DNA of 64,000 nucleotides from Diplonema papillatum (taxonomy: Eukaryota; Euglenozoa; Diplonemea; Diplonemida; Diplonemidae). Below, piece after piece: positions 48,276 to 59,303 of the stretch. Position 1 is the first letter of the stretch. Each line of letters starts with the position of its first letter. The stretch lies in assembly GCA_030068145.1 (NCBI GenBank), contig JAPJBO010000204.1, positions 1 to 64,000 of the forward strand. The letters run 5' to 3'. The position numbers and the translations under genes were made by a program. A model generated the notes under the pieces. The model was not told where the DNA came from. It saw only the letters and a list, made by a program, of their open reading frames with translations, and ran no database searches.

Positions 48276-48835
48276 CAGGAGCCGAGAACGGGGTTTCTGG
48301 TACACGAGAGGTAGCGCACCATTGGGAACCTTCATTCTACGTGAAAAACTTGGAAAAACGTGGAAAATACGACCTTCATGGGCTCCAAGGCCAGACGACT
48401 GTTTAGTGTTTTTGCAAACGAATCGCAAACACGCTGAAGTTGGGACTCCCACACACTGAAATCAAGTGCTCCTAGGCAGACGAACTGTCAGTGTTGCGAA
48501 CGAAACGCAAACACACTGAGCAGAGCTGACTTAAGATCGGGTTCATCGTGACATGAGGACAAAGGCGCACGTGTCGGCAAAATTGAGCATGCAATGCGTC
48601 GCCAGTGCATGCTCAACAAACGAAGGCGGCGGTGCCACTGACGAAACGGCGGCTGCCCAGGTCTCGCTTCTCACGATGGAATAGACCTTCGTTTTGCAAC
48701 AGCCGACAAGAGCCTTCGTTCTCCATCAGATGAAGAGATCAATACTTCCGGCCCCCCCCCACCAGTCTTTCCAGAAATGTTAAACGGGGTTTTGCCATAA
48801 AGAAAAAGAAGAAAATGCTCGACGGAGCTGCTCGG

Positions 48836-49113
48836 ACTCCGAATGGAAGGGGGGAAATATAGGGGTAGAGGGGCAAATACAATACGGACAGAATCTGATT
48901 TGTTCTTCGCTGACACCACCGTGTGTCGTTTTTTCATCCAGGACTTTGACCTGTTGTGTTTGTGTGCCTTGTCGTGTAGGGATAGCCCCGCATGACCTCA
49001 CGTCCGTCCAGCACGTGGTTCGGTAGTGTTCGGTAGTTACGGCACTTGAGACCCCTTCGGTCCTTCGTCTGGCAGCTTCGTCGAGCATTTCCTTCCGAGA
49101 TGGCGCTTATGTA
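48836..49113 (-). repeat. Dispersed repeat F3 copy, followed by an F2 fragment
   Basis: Full F3 with a small internal duplication (TTCGGTAGTGTTCGGTAGTT). An F2 fragment starts right at its end, 49110-49150. Confidence 0.8.
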
Positions 49114-49677
49114 AAATACTCGAGGGACTGCCTTGTGCTCATTTCGAAGGACAGTAAAAAGCAGGCACGACACCCGCTTCTGTTGGCGCCCGCTTTTACC
49201 GTGCAGCCCCCTGCTTTCCTTGTTCGCACGAGAGAGGTTCCCCCCGCGCGACCTTGTTGGCAGTCTTGCTCTCAAAGCCTAATTGTTAGCGAACATGTTC
49301 GTTTCTTGACTGTTTCTTGTAGTAAGCGGTCGGTTTTTTGAAGTCTGGGGTGGCAAGAGGGGTTTTCCTTTTGTGCTGTTAGAGCAGTGCCTGGGCAGTG
49401 TGTTTTCATTCCTTTTCGTACTATGTGTCGCTTTTACTTTACTGTTTACTGTCACATGTGGTTGCGCATCCGTGTAACTTCGTTTTTAGCGTATGTGACC
49501 GACACCAGGTCCACTGCGTTGTGCACGTGGTCCTGGGGGGTTCTTTCGTTTCAACAATTTCGTGTTGTTTCTTTAGAGAGACGCGTGCGGTATCGTACCG
49601 GTAGGGCCCAATCCCCTGCACTATCACACCACACACAACGTACGTATAAGCGGTAATTTTGGCGGCTTTACTTGGGG

Positions 49678-49943
49678 CAGGGCTTACGCTCCGTTTTCGG
49701 CCTCAGGGAAATTACGTGTGGTCCACATGTGGGCGCTTAAGGTTCGAGGGGGAAAGAAACCTATGCCCCTATGTGCGGCGGGCAAAAGAAATAGCCTCAC
49801 TACTGGACTTGGCGACCTGGCGGTGCGGCCTTGGCGACTTGTGGGCCTAGACTCCCCTGCATGTAGACCAACCTGTGGCAAGCACATGTGGGAAAAAATA
49901 CGTCAAAATCCACTGTGGATCCACACGTGGAGCGTAAGCCCTG
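49678..49943. mobile_element. hAT-type MITE with 8-bp target duplication
   Basis: Perfect 15-bp terminal inverted repeats CAGGGCTTACGCTCC. The flanks ACTTGGGG and AATTGGGG form an 8-bp duplication with one mismatch. At 266 bp it has no coding capacity. The size of the duplication and the CAGGG end place it in the hAT superfamily. A diverged relative in reverse orientation lies at 52807-53109. Confidence 0.8.
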
Positions 49944-52439
49944 AATTGGGGTACACAATAATGCTGGCGTTTTATTCTGTCGGGGTGGCCAAAATCCGGT
50001 ATTTGGCCATTTCCAGACTTATTTATATATTTCTTTCAGCCACTTGCCGGGAGGACTTGCCCTTTGCTCTTGTGTTTCTCCCTGTTTCAGCGGCTCGCCA
50101 CGGTGCACTCGGGAGGGGCCCAGCCGCCGTCACCTCTGTCCAGAACCGCGCGGAATCAGAAGTCCCTCCATTTACCTGGGAGGGAAGATCATCCTTCTAG
50201 GCTCTGCGGGTCCCGCTTGACAGTTTCAAGTCCGTTCCCTTGACTGCAGTTTCACCAGATAGGAGGAGAGGACGTAGGGACAGAAGGAATCTCATCAGTT
50301 CATTCGTGCTGCGTCTTTCATTAGAAGACGAGACAATTGGCTACCTTGAGAGAGTCACTTCTTACTCCCGTCGTTTTCCCGTCGCTTGAGGTCACCTTCC
50401 ACTCGCCACCGCGATGGAGCGAAATGCTACTGTATATTAACCAATTATATTCCGCCATTCGTAACAGTTCCGAGCTGATACATCGCTGGGCACGGCACAC
50501 CATGCGAAGCATTGAGTTCTTTTGAGTGCATGAACCACATGGATTAAAGGGGGGGGTGTCGAATAATAACAGTTATTTGGCACACGTCTGGTTGCCCAAA
50601 AACACTACCACTACTTGATCCTGCTACTGTTCGGCTACCCGGAACTTTTTTTGGTATTCGACAAATCGAATAATAACACAAATGTTATTATTCTACCCCC
50701 CCCCCCCCTTTGGCATGTATTTGTCGGAGCGGGCAGTTCGGCGCATTTCCGAGATATACGGGCGGACTCAGACTGGCTCAGTTCTTTCTTTGAAAAATGC
50801 GGATCCCCTTCGACGTGTTCGGGACGACGATTGACCCTGTGCAACCGTCGCCCCTCGGCGCCACGCCAAGTACATGTACGACGCACGGTCCAAATATTTT
50901 CAGTTGCGCTGGGGTTTTTTCTTTCTCAGTGGCTCCTCTCAGATGCACACCCGACCAAAGGGCAGAGCAGCACGCGATGACCGGCTCTTTAATCACTGGA
51001 CGTTGGAGGCCCTTTCGAGTTGAAATGTTGAGAAGAAAAATGCGTAGTTGCTTTCTGTTTTGTAGTTGAAGTGAGGAAACAATCCCGGCAGTGTCGGGGG
51101 GCGGATGGAAGGGAGATGGCAAGAACGTGTTTGGGATGGTTATTTGCTCAACACACACTGGTCCTATCGGCACCGTGTTTCGGTCCTTGCAAGCCACCTT
51201 CAAGGACACAACGAGGCGGACCATCGTCAGCGCGGAACCTGAGTGTCTGCTGCGAGTCCGGGAGGTAGGCAATGGGAGGGTTTTTAGCGTTTATTGTGGT
51301 TTAGAGGTTCGGTCTCCGGTTGACCGTTGAGGCTGTGAGGCGGAGGTTTTTATTTTGAAGTTTAGGCAGAGCGCTGCTGTTCATGCATGTTTTGGTGCTG
51401 GTCGAAGAACAGAGAAAGAGGGCGAGAGCGAGGAGAACGCATCAAAACAAGGCAAAGGGTATGGCAAGTCAAGTCAAGGTAGCCACGCCTCAGCAGCCCA
51501 GGGACTCTTCGCAACCACCTGCATGTGTTTTCACGATCACCGCCACCGCGCTGACCTTTTCGAGTGAGAAAGAGAGAGAGACAGCAAAAAGGGAGTGCAA
51601 GACTCCAGAGGTGAGGAATAACCCCATTAGGGGCTAAGGATCTGTTTTCTAGACTGGTTTCTTCTCTTTTTTTTTTTTTTTTTGGTACGCACGGTATGAA
51701 CAAATCGTTCTCCGTCTCGGGCTTCTCTCGGGATCCGCAAGACCAATCAGGGAGCAGCTTAGTTAATGTAGGGGACAATGCGCTTAGGAATAGCTGTGTC
51801 GCAGCTGCACCTTGTTGCGGTCCAAGCCACGGACAGCAGGCAGGCTAGCAACCACGAGGAGCCTAAGTGGCTGCAGACAAGACTGAGTGTTCGTAGCTCG
51901 TCACCACCAGGACCACCCTTGCTACGAGATCACAGGAAAATCCGTCTCAGGGGAGGAAAATGGACTCCATGAAGGCAGCGAAAGGAGACGCCCCGTCAGT
52001 TGCTGAGAGAATAAGCAAAGCTCGCACTCTTCTTTCTAACCAATGCAAAGGTTCTGCTTCTGTTGCACGTGCACTTCAAAGATTCCGAAGAAAAAGGTAT
52101 CATGTGAAGTACGGGGGGATGGGAGAAGAAGGAGGCACCGGACTAGAAAGAGTAAAATGAACGCACACGGGAATTGTCGTATGGTTAACAGACCAAAGTT
52201 AAGATGCGTAGGTAAGAGGGCCGCGTCCCGAAGCAAACTGCCTTAATGGCATACTGTCAGCCCATGGTTAATACATATACCTACTACTGTTAAGGAAACG
52301 GGCCGGGGTTGCGAAACGATACTACCATTCTCGCTTTAAAGGGAAAGCATTCAACTCTGAAAATCTACAGTTTCGGTAGCGTTGCAACGAGCCAGAGCCC
52401 CTGCTTCGGAATAACACCCACAAATATCTTTTTTCCTGG
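49944..52439. other. Intergenic
   Basis: 51113-51195 is a copy of the GCAAGAACGTG family. 50560-50700 holds two inverted motifs, TCGAATAATAACA and TGTTATTATTC. A short frame at 51960-52160 (66 codons) shows no recognisable domain. Nothing else is supported. Confidence 0.5.
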
Positions 52440-52600
52440 TAAGCACGGTGGAGTCCAACCTCAGAAGCTGGTGCGGAAGCTGGAGTTCGGTGCCATTTCG
52501 GGTGTCCATTTTTATACGCGTTTCATGTAGCACACCCGCTGATCGGGTGTGTCTGGCTGCATGTTCGGGCCCAGCTTCTGAGGTGGGACTCCTTCGCAAG
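52440..52600. mobile_element. MITE-like element, family F4, best-preserved ends
   Basis: Left GGAGTCCAACCTCAGAAGCT; right, reverse-complemented, GGAGTCCCACCTCAGAAGCT, so 18 of the first 20 end positions agree across the two ends. About 150 bp inside, without genes. Confidence 0.68.
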
Positions 52601-52806
52601 GCCTTTTATCTTTTAGTTCCACCCCCGTCACGGCAGGTGGCCGGTTGAGCCAAGGCCAGCTGCTTTGCAGCGAAGATCGAGAGGAGACCAGAGCGCGCGT
52701 GCACACCCGTTGTGCGGACCGTGACGCCCGGCATCTATTGCTAGTTGCCTCCGGCGCTGTGGTTTGCCCAGCGGGTTTGCCGCGCACGGTCAAAAGATCG
52801 TCTTTG

Positions 52807-53109
52807 CTGGCTTACGCTCCACGTGTGGAACGTGTGGATTTCCACCTAACTAATTCTTTTTGGATTTTGTTCCCCCACGTGTGGATCCACAGGTACCACG
52901 TGTGGATTTTGATATATTGGTCCACATGCAGGGGAGTCTAGGCCCTCTAGTGGTCAAGGCCGCACACACCCAGGTGTCGCCAAGTCCAGTAGCTACCTAG
53001 CGACGCTATTTTCTTTTTGCCGTCGCACATAAGGGGAAAGGTTTTTTTCGCTCAAACCTTAAGCGCCCACATGTGTTTTCTGAGACCGAAAACGGAGCGT
53101 AAGCCCTGA
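52807..53109. mobile_element. Diverged relative of the 49678 hAT-type MITE
   Basis: Ends TGGCTTACGCTCCACGTG and, at the right, GGAGCGTAAGCCCTG. The interior matches the first copy in reverse orientation (AGGGGAGTCTAGGCCC, CTTAAGCGCCCACATGTG). No target duplication could be matched. Confidence 0.68.
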
Positions 53110-53121
53110 CGACAAGGTTTT

Positions 53122-53420
53122 ACATAAGCGCCAGCTTGAAAGGAAATGCTCGACGATGCTGCCCGACAAAGAACAGCAGGGAATCCCAAGTGCTGTAACT
53201 ACCGAACCACGTGTTGAACGGACGTGAGGTCATGCGGGTCTACCCCTACACGACAAATCACACAAACACAACAGGTCAAAGTCCTGAGTGAGAAAACAAC
53301 ACACGGTGGTGAAAGCGAAGAACAAATCAGATTGTGTTTGTATTGTATTTGCCCCTTACCTCTATATTTCCTACCTTCCATTCCGAGTCGAAGCAGCTAC
53401 GTCGAGTATTTTCTTTCTCC
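53122..53420 (+). repeat. Dispersed repeat F3, opposite orientation
   Basis: Runs ACATAAGCGCCAGCTTGAAA to GAAGCAGCTACGTCGAGTAT, the reverse of the other three copies. It starts 12 bp after the hAT-type MITE. Confidence 0.8.
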
Positions 53421-53688
53421 CCCAGGCCACCGATTCCATTCCCAGAAAGGGTTCGTCGCTTCGCGGCGCCCGATGCCAAAAAATCGGGTCATCAGGAAAG
53501 GTCGCCGATCTTCGGATGGCCGATGGAGCGACTACCAGAAAGGGCAACAACACGTTCTTTTTTCTGACCCCTGATTCCATTGCCAGGAAGAGTTGTCGCT
53601 TCACTGATGCCGAAAGATCGCCATCAGGAAAATCGTCAACCTTCGGATGACCGATGAAGCAATGAGCGATGAAGAAATTTCGTTACCG

Positions 53689-53945
53689 CACTACCCTGAG
53701 CCCAAATCCTGGACGTAGTTTCAGGCGGCAAATTGGCAAATGATCATGATCAGAAAGGTCCTACTTGGGCGGTTCAGTTTCCTCACACAATGCATGTAGC
53801 TAAAAAACCGTACACCGCGAGAGTAGGAGAAAGTAGAAAAGGGAAACTAGAGTTTTCGTTGACCGCACTACCCTGAGCCCAAATCCTGATCAGAAGGTCC
53901 TGCTTGGGCGGTTCAGTTTCCTCACACATTGCATGTGGCTAAAAA
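53689..53945 (+). repeat. Two-copy tandem duplication
   Basis: 53689-53805 and 53862-53945 share CCGCACTACCCTGAGCCCAA and TTGGGCGGTTCAGTTTCCTC; the second copy has a 30-bp deletion. Confidence 0.85.
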
Positions 53946-55662
53946 AAATAAAATAAAAAACAAGTCTCGCAGACGTCGCCGAATAATCGAAGTGTTACGA
54001 CGTTCTTAGCTGCCCCCCTCATGCGACAAAAGAAATCCGGCACGGAGGAAGGGAAGGGGGACGTTGGCTTCACACGCCCGGCCCAGTTCTTTTCTGCACC
54101 GGAATCGGGAGGTTACTCTTTTTTCACGGAGGGTTGTTGTACCAGGGTAGTATACGGTCTCAAGAGCTTCCCTCGTCGGGTGCCAGAGAAGTGGTTCTGT
54201 CGCCAGTTAAGTTAAAGTTCGCTTGAGAATCCGAGAATTGTTTGTGTGTTTTCTTTGTTTTTCTTCTCTTTTTTAGACATGCCTACCCCTTTTCATCTCA
54301 AACTTTTTTGTTTAACGTGTAAGTTCCGTGCTGTCGGCCCAGTGCTTCAAAATGCACGACATCCGTGGCCCGATACCTGTCAGCTGTGCTGTGTGGTTTA
54401 CCCGATTGTCCCTGAACACCCAAAAAAGAATCCGATTCAGGATCAGGCTGAAGTGGACCTTCAAGTGGTTCAGGGTGCCACTGCTAACCATATTGTATAA
54501 ATCCCTGAATTGTACGTTATCACCACCAGCTGCTGGGCAGGGGCAGTGCAGCAGAGAGAGTAATGGGTAGGACTCAGTCAGAATCGAGTGAATCTTCCGC
54601 CAGGAGCCGTCTAGTTCTCTTGTGGCCCGAATCGATGATTCAGTAGGGTGAATGGGGTGGTATGAGGGCAGCGTGCCCTTGTTTTGCTGCAGACGGGACG
54701 CACTAACACGCACTTGGAGCGCGGGTGCCGCAACGAAGTCTCGGACTTTTCCGAAAAGATCACTTTGCTCAGGGTACTCCGAACGTGCCGTTTCTGAGCT
54801 GAGGGTGTTGCATGGCCGGTTAGGCTTCTTCGGAGCGCCCCGCACTATGCTAAAGTTTGCGCTGGGAGGGGGTGGGGAGTCGTCGGCAAAGACGATGAGT
54901 ACCTAAAAGCTATGCCAGCCTTTCGCTGCTGACTCCGTAAGGGTCACGGTTGGCCTTTTTCCTTTGTATTTCGCAAGCGGCGGCCACCTCGAGTATTCCT
55001 ACAAGGCGGGTGTACATTCGTAGTTTATGTGTCGTTCTAGTTCGGGGGCAAGTCTGGAAGAGAACGATTCAATTCGTCCAAACAAACGAGGGGTGGGGTA
55101 AGCAGGGTCTCCCGTTTGTTGCGTTCTTTTCTGTTCGGGCTGCTTCTTTCATTTACGTTTTCCTCCCTTGCTGGTCGCATGGCGTAGCTACTTTTTCTGG
55201 TCTTCTTTTCCCCGTGGGTAGCAACTGCGGCGCCTTGAAGAGGGCAGTTTTCGGGAGGTGGGGGGGGGGGGTGTTCATTCGGGGGAATAGGGGTGGCATC
55301 CAGCGCAGGAAAAAGAAAGCAACAGCAATGCCTAGCAACGGCGAGTGAACAGGGCAGAGCCCAAGCCAGAACCGGTGTTCTACGGATACCCGGATTATGG
55401 CACGAGCTGCTTGGGGGGGGGGGGGAAATGTTTCTTGGGTTTGAAGAGCGCGTGGTGCTTGCACCACGGAGGCCAGGTTATTTAACCGCGGATTTAGTGA
55501 AGGATTGTTCAGGAAACGGTCGCGAGCGAAACCCGACCAGGTAACGACCATTTCGCTGTCTTCTTTGTTTTGTGATGCGAACATCACGAGGTGCTGTCCG
55601 AAGACACCGCCCACGTGAGCACTGTTAAGCAGCGGTTGCCAGATACTCCCGTAGCACCTATT
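53946..55662. other. Intergenic
   Basis: Holds an F2 fragment (54966-55012) and the 79-bp repeat at 55428-55505. A G-run lies just before it (about 55410). No gene was recognised. Confidence 0.5.
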
Positions 55663-55689
55663 CACGGGGGGGGGGGGGGGGGGGGGGGG
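55663..55689 (+). repeat. Poly-G tract
   Basis: About 27 G in a row directly left of the first TA-flanked element. Confidence 0.9.
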
Positions 55690-55691
55690 TA

Positions 55692-56896
55692 GGGGGGTCA
55701 AAAGGTCTTTTTTTGCGTCAAAATGGTGACATTTTCAGCCTGTAGACTTAACGGCAGTTTAAGGCTAAAAAAACATGCAACCCGCCTCAGAAATGCCCGG
55801 AAACGTGTTTTTGGGGAAAGTTTCATGGAAAATGGCCCAGGGGGGGGTGTATTAGTTGATGGTTTTAGGGTGGACACCGTTTGGTACCGGCTAGCTGCCT
55901 GTGTGTGTGCTTCACTGTTCATACCATGCAAAGATGAGGCTACAATCACGTGCAGGCAGCCACAAATGGAAGCAACAAAAGGGCAAACGACACCCAGGAG
56001 GAAGGCAGCTATGAACGTTGCTCGTCTGGATGGCTAACAACGTCCCAAAAGGCTCTCTGAGTCTTGCGCAAGCTGAGGTGTTGTTGACACCGCAGGCAGC
56101 AGCTCTTCCCCGAACTGCTGCTGGGGCGATATTCACAAAGTTCGATGTCTTTCCGAGAAAAACAATGGAATGCTCTCATCCGTAGTGGGATTTTCCAGAT
56201 CCCAACGTTTTTGTTGAAGGGATGCACGCGACAGTGTCTTTTATTCAAGTTCGCCTTTCGTACACCACCCCGAAAGGGTCGCATTGCACACGCACGGAAG
56301 ACAATACTGGTCACCGGGGTGTATCTGGTACCTAACCCCAACGCACGTTGAGCTTGAACAAAAATAGAAAACTGGACTTGAACGAAAAGGTTCGGCGGTG
56401 GATTCATAGGGCTGCCACGACATAGCAGCTCAGGGCAGGGTATCTGCAGCTTGCGGTAGCACGCTACACGACACAGGCCACTACGAAAGCTGGCGCTGAC
56501 GTCAAGGACTCGAGGGGGCGGCACGTTACGAAGCCGTACCTCATTGAGTCGCTTGTCGATGCCTCCTACGAAGCCCCACCATCCCCAACTCTCAGGAAAG
56601 TCTTTTGAGTAAAGATACATAGGTTTGGGCAGTGTTGTTTTCCTTCTTCGGTTCATGCTGTCACTATTTTTGGGGTTGTCACCTAAAAAGAAGAACACCG
56701 GTACCAAACGGTGTCCACCCTGAGTCCAAAAATTGGGCACTCGTAAAAAGGCCTTTTCGGGGCACTTCAGCAGCCAAAAAGCATGTTTTAGGCATTTCTA
56801 TACGGTTCTGGGGCGGTTTACCAAATTTTATTGCCTTTTAGGAGCCCCTATGTGGTTCCCAAAAAATGACCTATTTTGACAGCTTTTGACCCCCCC
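55692..56896. mobile_element. TA-flanked element A with long diverged inverted repeats
   Basis: Flanked by TA (55690-55691 and 56897-56898). The ends GGGGGGTCAAAAG and CTTTTGACCCCCCC are inverted, and similarity continues about 200 bp inward to a 26-bp inverted match, AGGGTGGACACCGTTTGG and onward, at about 55865 and 56705. The arms are diverged in between. The 810-bp centre has no convincing gene. A TA duplication fits the Tc1/mariner or PIF groups; the family is unassigned. Confidence 0.65.
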
Positions 56897-56898
56897 TA

Positions 56899-58192
56899 GG
56901 GCTATGTAGGATGGAAACGTTGGAAACGTTTCCGTTTCCGTTTCCGTTTCCGTTTCCTTCTTTTTGGCGGTGGATGGAAACGCCGTTTCTTTTCAAAAGA
57001 AACGGCTGGTATGCCACTGTATACTGGCTGAAGGTCCGACCGGAAATGTGTTCCGAACGGCGGACCCCGCAATCCAGTGGGAAACCATGGACAAGGAGGC
57101 TCCGAAAAAGAGGGAGGAAAGAAGCATAAGAGTTGCGACCGCGCAACCACACGCATCCGGTTGTGATGACTTTGAGGTCTGCAGCTCTTTATACCAATGG
57201 CTGTTGTGGCGACGATGCTCTGTTGATGCGAGGCCGTTGGCCAACGCGCTGAAGACGATCGGGAAAGCACATCCGCTTCCAATAATAGGCTATACAGATA
57301 CGATCGTTCAGGACAGCGGGAGCTCCGCCGCACCACAGGCTACAAGACCGGGGTTTTCAGCGGTGTAAGACAAAGAGGGAGTGCAAGCAGCATCAAGAGG
57401 TGAGAAGGGCACACGTATGCCGAATGTTGAACCCGCCAGAAAAGCGATGGCCACGCAGTAACGTGTGTGTTAAACATCGATTGCCACAGTGCACCTTGCA
57501 TACAACGACGGGTGGCAACCGTCACCGGAAGGGGCACCATCGGGCGGTGTTGTCGGAGCATAGACAGCGACGGCAGGAAGAACCACCGACAATGCAGAAG
57601 AGGACTGCAGATTCAAAAAGCCCCACGCGGCACGGCCGCCGATACAAGTAAACATGAGAACGTGGGTTGGAAGCAGCAGAGGACGAAGTGGTAGGCACAG
57701 AAGAGTGGAATCTGGTGCCAGAAAACCTCAGCATCCGCATGTAACGACATTCTGCATCATTAGCTTGTGGTTTCCTATTTGCTCGTCTCAGATCGCCGAC
57801 GAAAGAAAGCGGTGAGCATCAGCGACTGCTCTGCACAAACGAGACCGCGACGACACACAAGAAGGGGCCGAGCCAAGTCGAAGAACAGCCCAGGAAGGGC
57901 CCTGAAGAGTCAGAGAGCCCGCCAGAAGACGGAGGAAGAGAAGTGCCCGCTGGTAGATCAAAAGAAGAAGGTGATCCCGCCCTCTGAAAGGAAAGCCAAA
58001 ATTTGGCTGGAAACGGACACCCGACGGACACACAGAAGGACCCGCGAAGTGGTATCCTATAGGACCCCTCAGCACGAGGAGCCTTCTGGCGTTTCTTTTA
58101 AAAGAAACGGAAACGTTTCCGTTTCCGTTTCCGTTTCCGTTTCCATATTTCGAAAAAACTAAAAGAAACGGCGTTTCCATCCAACTTAGCCC
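56899..58192. mobile_element. TA-flanked element B with (GTTTCC)n subterminal repeats
   Basis: The ends GGGCTATGTAGGATGG and, reverse-complemented, GGGCTAAGTTGGATGG agree at 14 of 16 positions and continue GAAACG. TA flanks it at 56897-56898 and 58193-58194; the left TA is shared with element A. Just inside both ends lie GGAAACG/CGTTTCC hexamer runs of about five units and TTTCTTTTNAAAAGAAA palindromes. Frames inside (such as 56964-57368) match nothing I know. Probably a non-autonomous DNA transposon. Confidence 0.65.
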
Positions 58193-58194
58193 TA

Positions 58195-58227
<33 letters not shown>
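58195..58227 (+). repeat. Poly-G tract
   Basis: About 33 G, directly right of element B, mirroring the tract at 55663-55689. Confidence 0.9.
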
Positions 58228-58229
<2 letters not shown>

Positions 58230-59303
58230 GCACCAAACGTCTTCGAGGTCCTTGAACGGGGTATCCGCAGAGGGTAAGTGTCCCGTACTTCCTCGACGAG
58301 CCATATTGATTCGTCTTCAGCTGGAGTCGTCCGCTATCTTGTGACAACAGGTCGAGTCTGCGTGTCGCCAGTAAGAGCCGCAGTGGGCCTGGGGGGAAGA
58401 TTTGGTGGAATGCTTCAGGCAGACACACCCGGGGTCGTTGAAATTGGATCCGGTTCTGGGGAAAGAGGGGGGTGCAGTGAATCGCGCCCGTCTTCTGTCC
58501 AAAAGTCCACCCGGCGTGATTCTGCTGCTTCTGCGGACCGATCGCTCTTTTGCCCCCCCATCCCGGTGCGTAGGAGGCTGGATCGCCACGCTCGAGATGA
58601 ACCCTCCGGGTCCGGGCATCCGGGTGCACGCGGTCATTCGACAACTCGGACACCGTTTTGAGGTATTCGATGCTCTTAGTGCCGGCGTACATCACGGGAA
58701 CGGGTGGTGGGTGGCCGTGGTGAGAGGCAGACCGCGGGCCGAGGTTCGAGCGACCACGAGAATAGGGCTTCGTCGATGCCTTGGAGAAGGTCGCGGCTGT
58801 GCACATTTATTCGCACACAGAGCGAGAACTTCCGTTAGCGTGTCCAGTTGCCAGCTAGCTTTTTGTTTCACGCAGCGCGGTCGGCATACTTGACGATCCA
58901 TCGGAGGGGACTCGAGATCAAGGCCTTTTGGAACCGCCCGGAAGAGGAAGCGGGGGAGTCCCTTGGTGGAGGCCCGGCGCAGTGTGCGCTTTTGCAAATC
59001 GCTCGAATCGTAGGTGCTGGTGGATACGGTACCGCCGACAGAGCGGAGCCGCCCCTTTCAGGCGAACACGTCGTCGCAGCCTGCGTCACCGGAACCTCGG
59101 AACCGGTACCGCCATCCGGGAGCCATCCTTAGGGTGCGACCCACCCGTTGCACGGAATTCAATGCGCAACCTCAACAGACTACCAGGTACGTTCCCGTGG
59201 TCCTGGATCCGGAGGCAGCATCGAAGTGCTTGCACCCCAGCTTCGTGCGACTCGACGCGTGCGGCGGGGGAAGAAGCCCGGCGGGAGAAAGCTGGGCAAA
59301 GGA
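58228..59303. other. Intergenic downstream of the kinase gene
   Basis: Open in several frames because it is GC-rich, but no family or motif was recognised. It includes the 3' untranslated region of the kinase gene at its right end. Confidence 0.5.

Noticed and set aside
56964-57368. Possible transposase frame in element B
   Set aside because: No catalytic pattern or recognised motif; the length is within chance for this composition.
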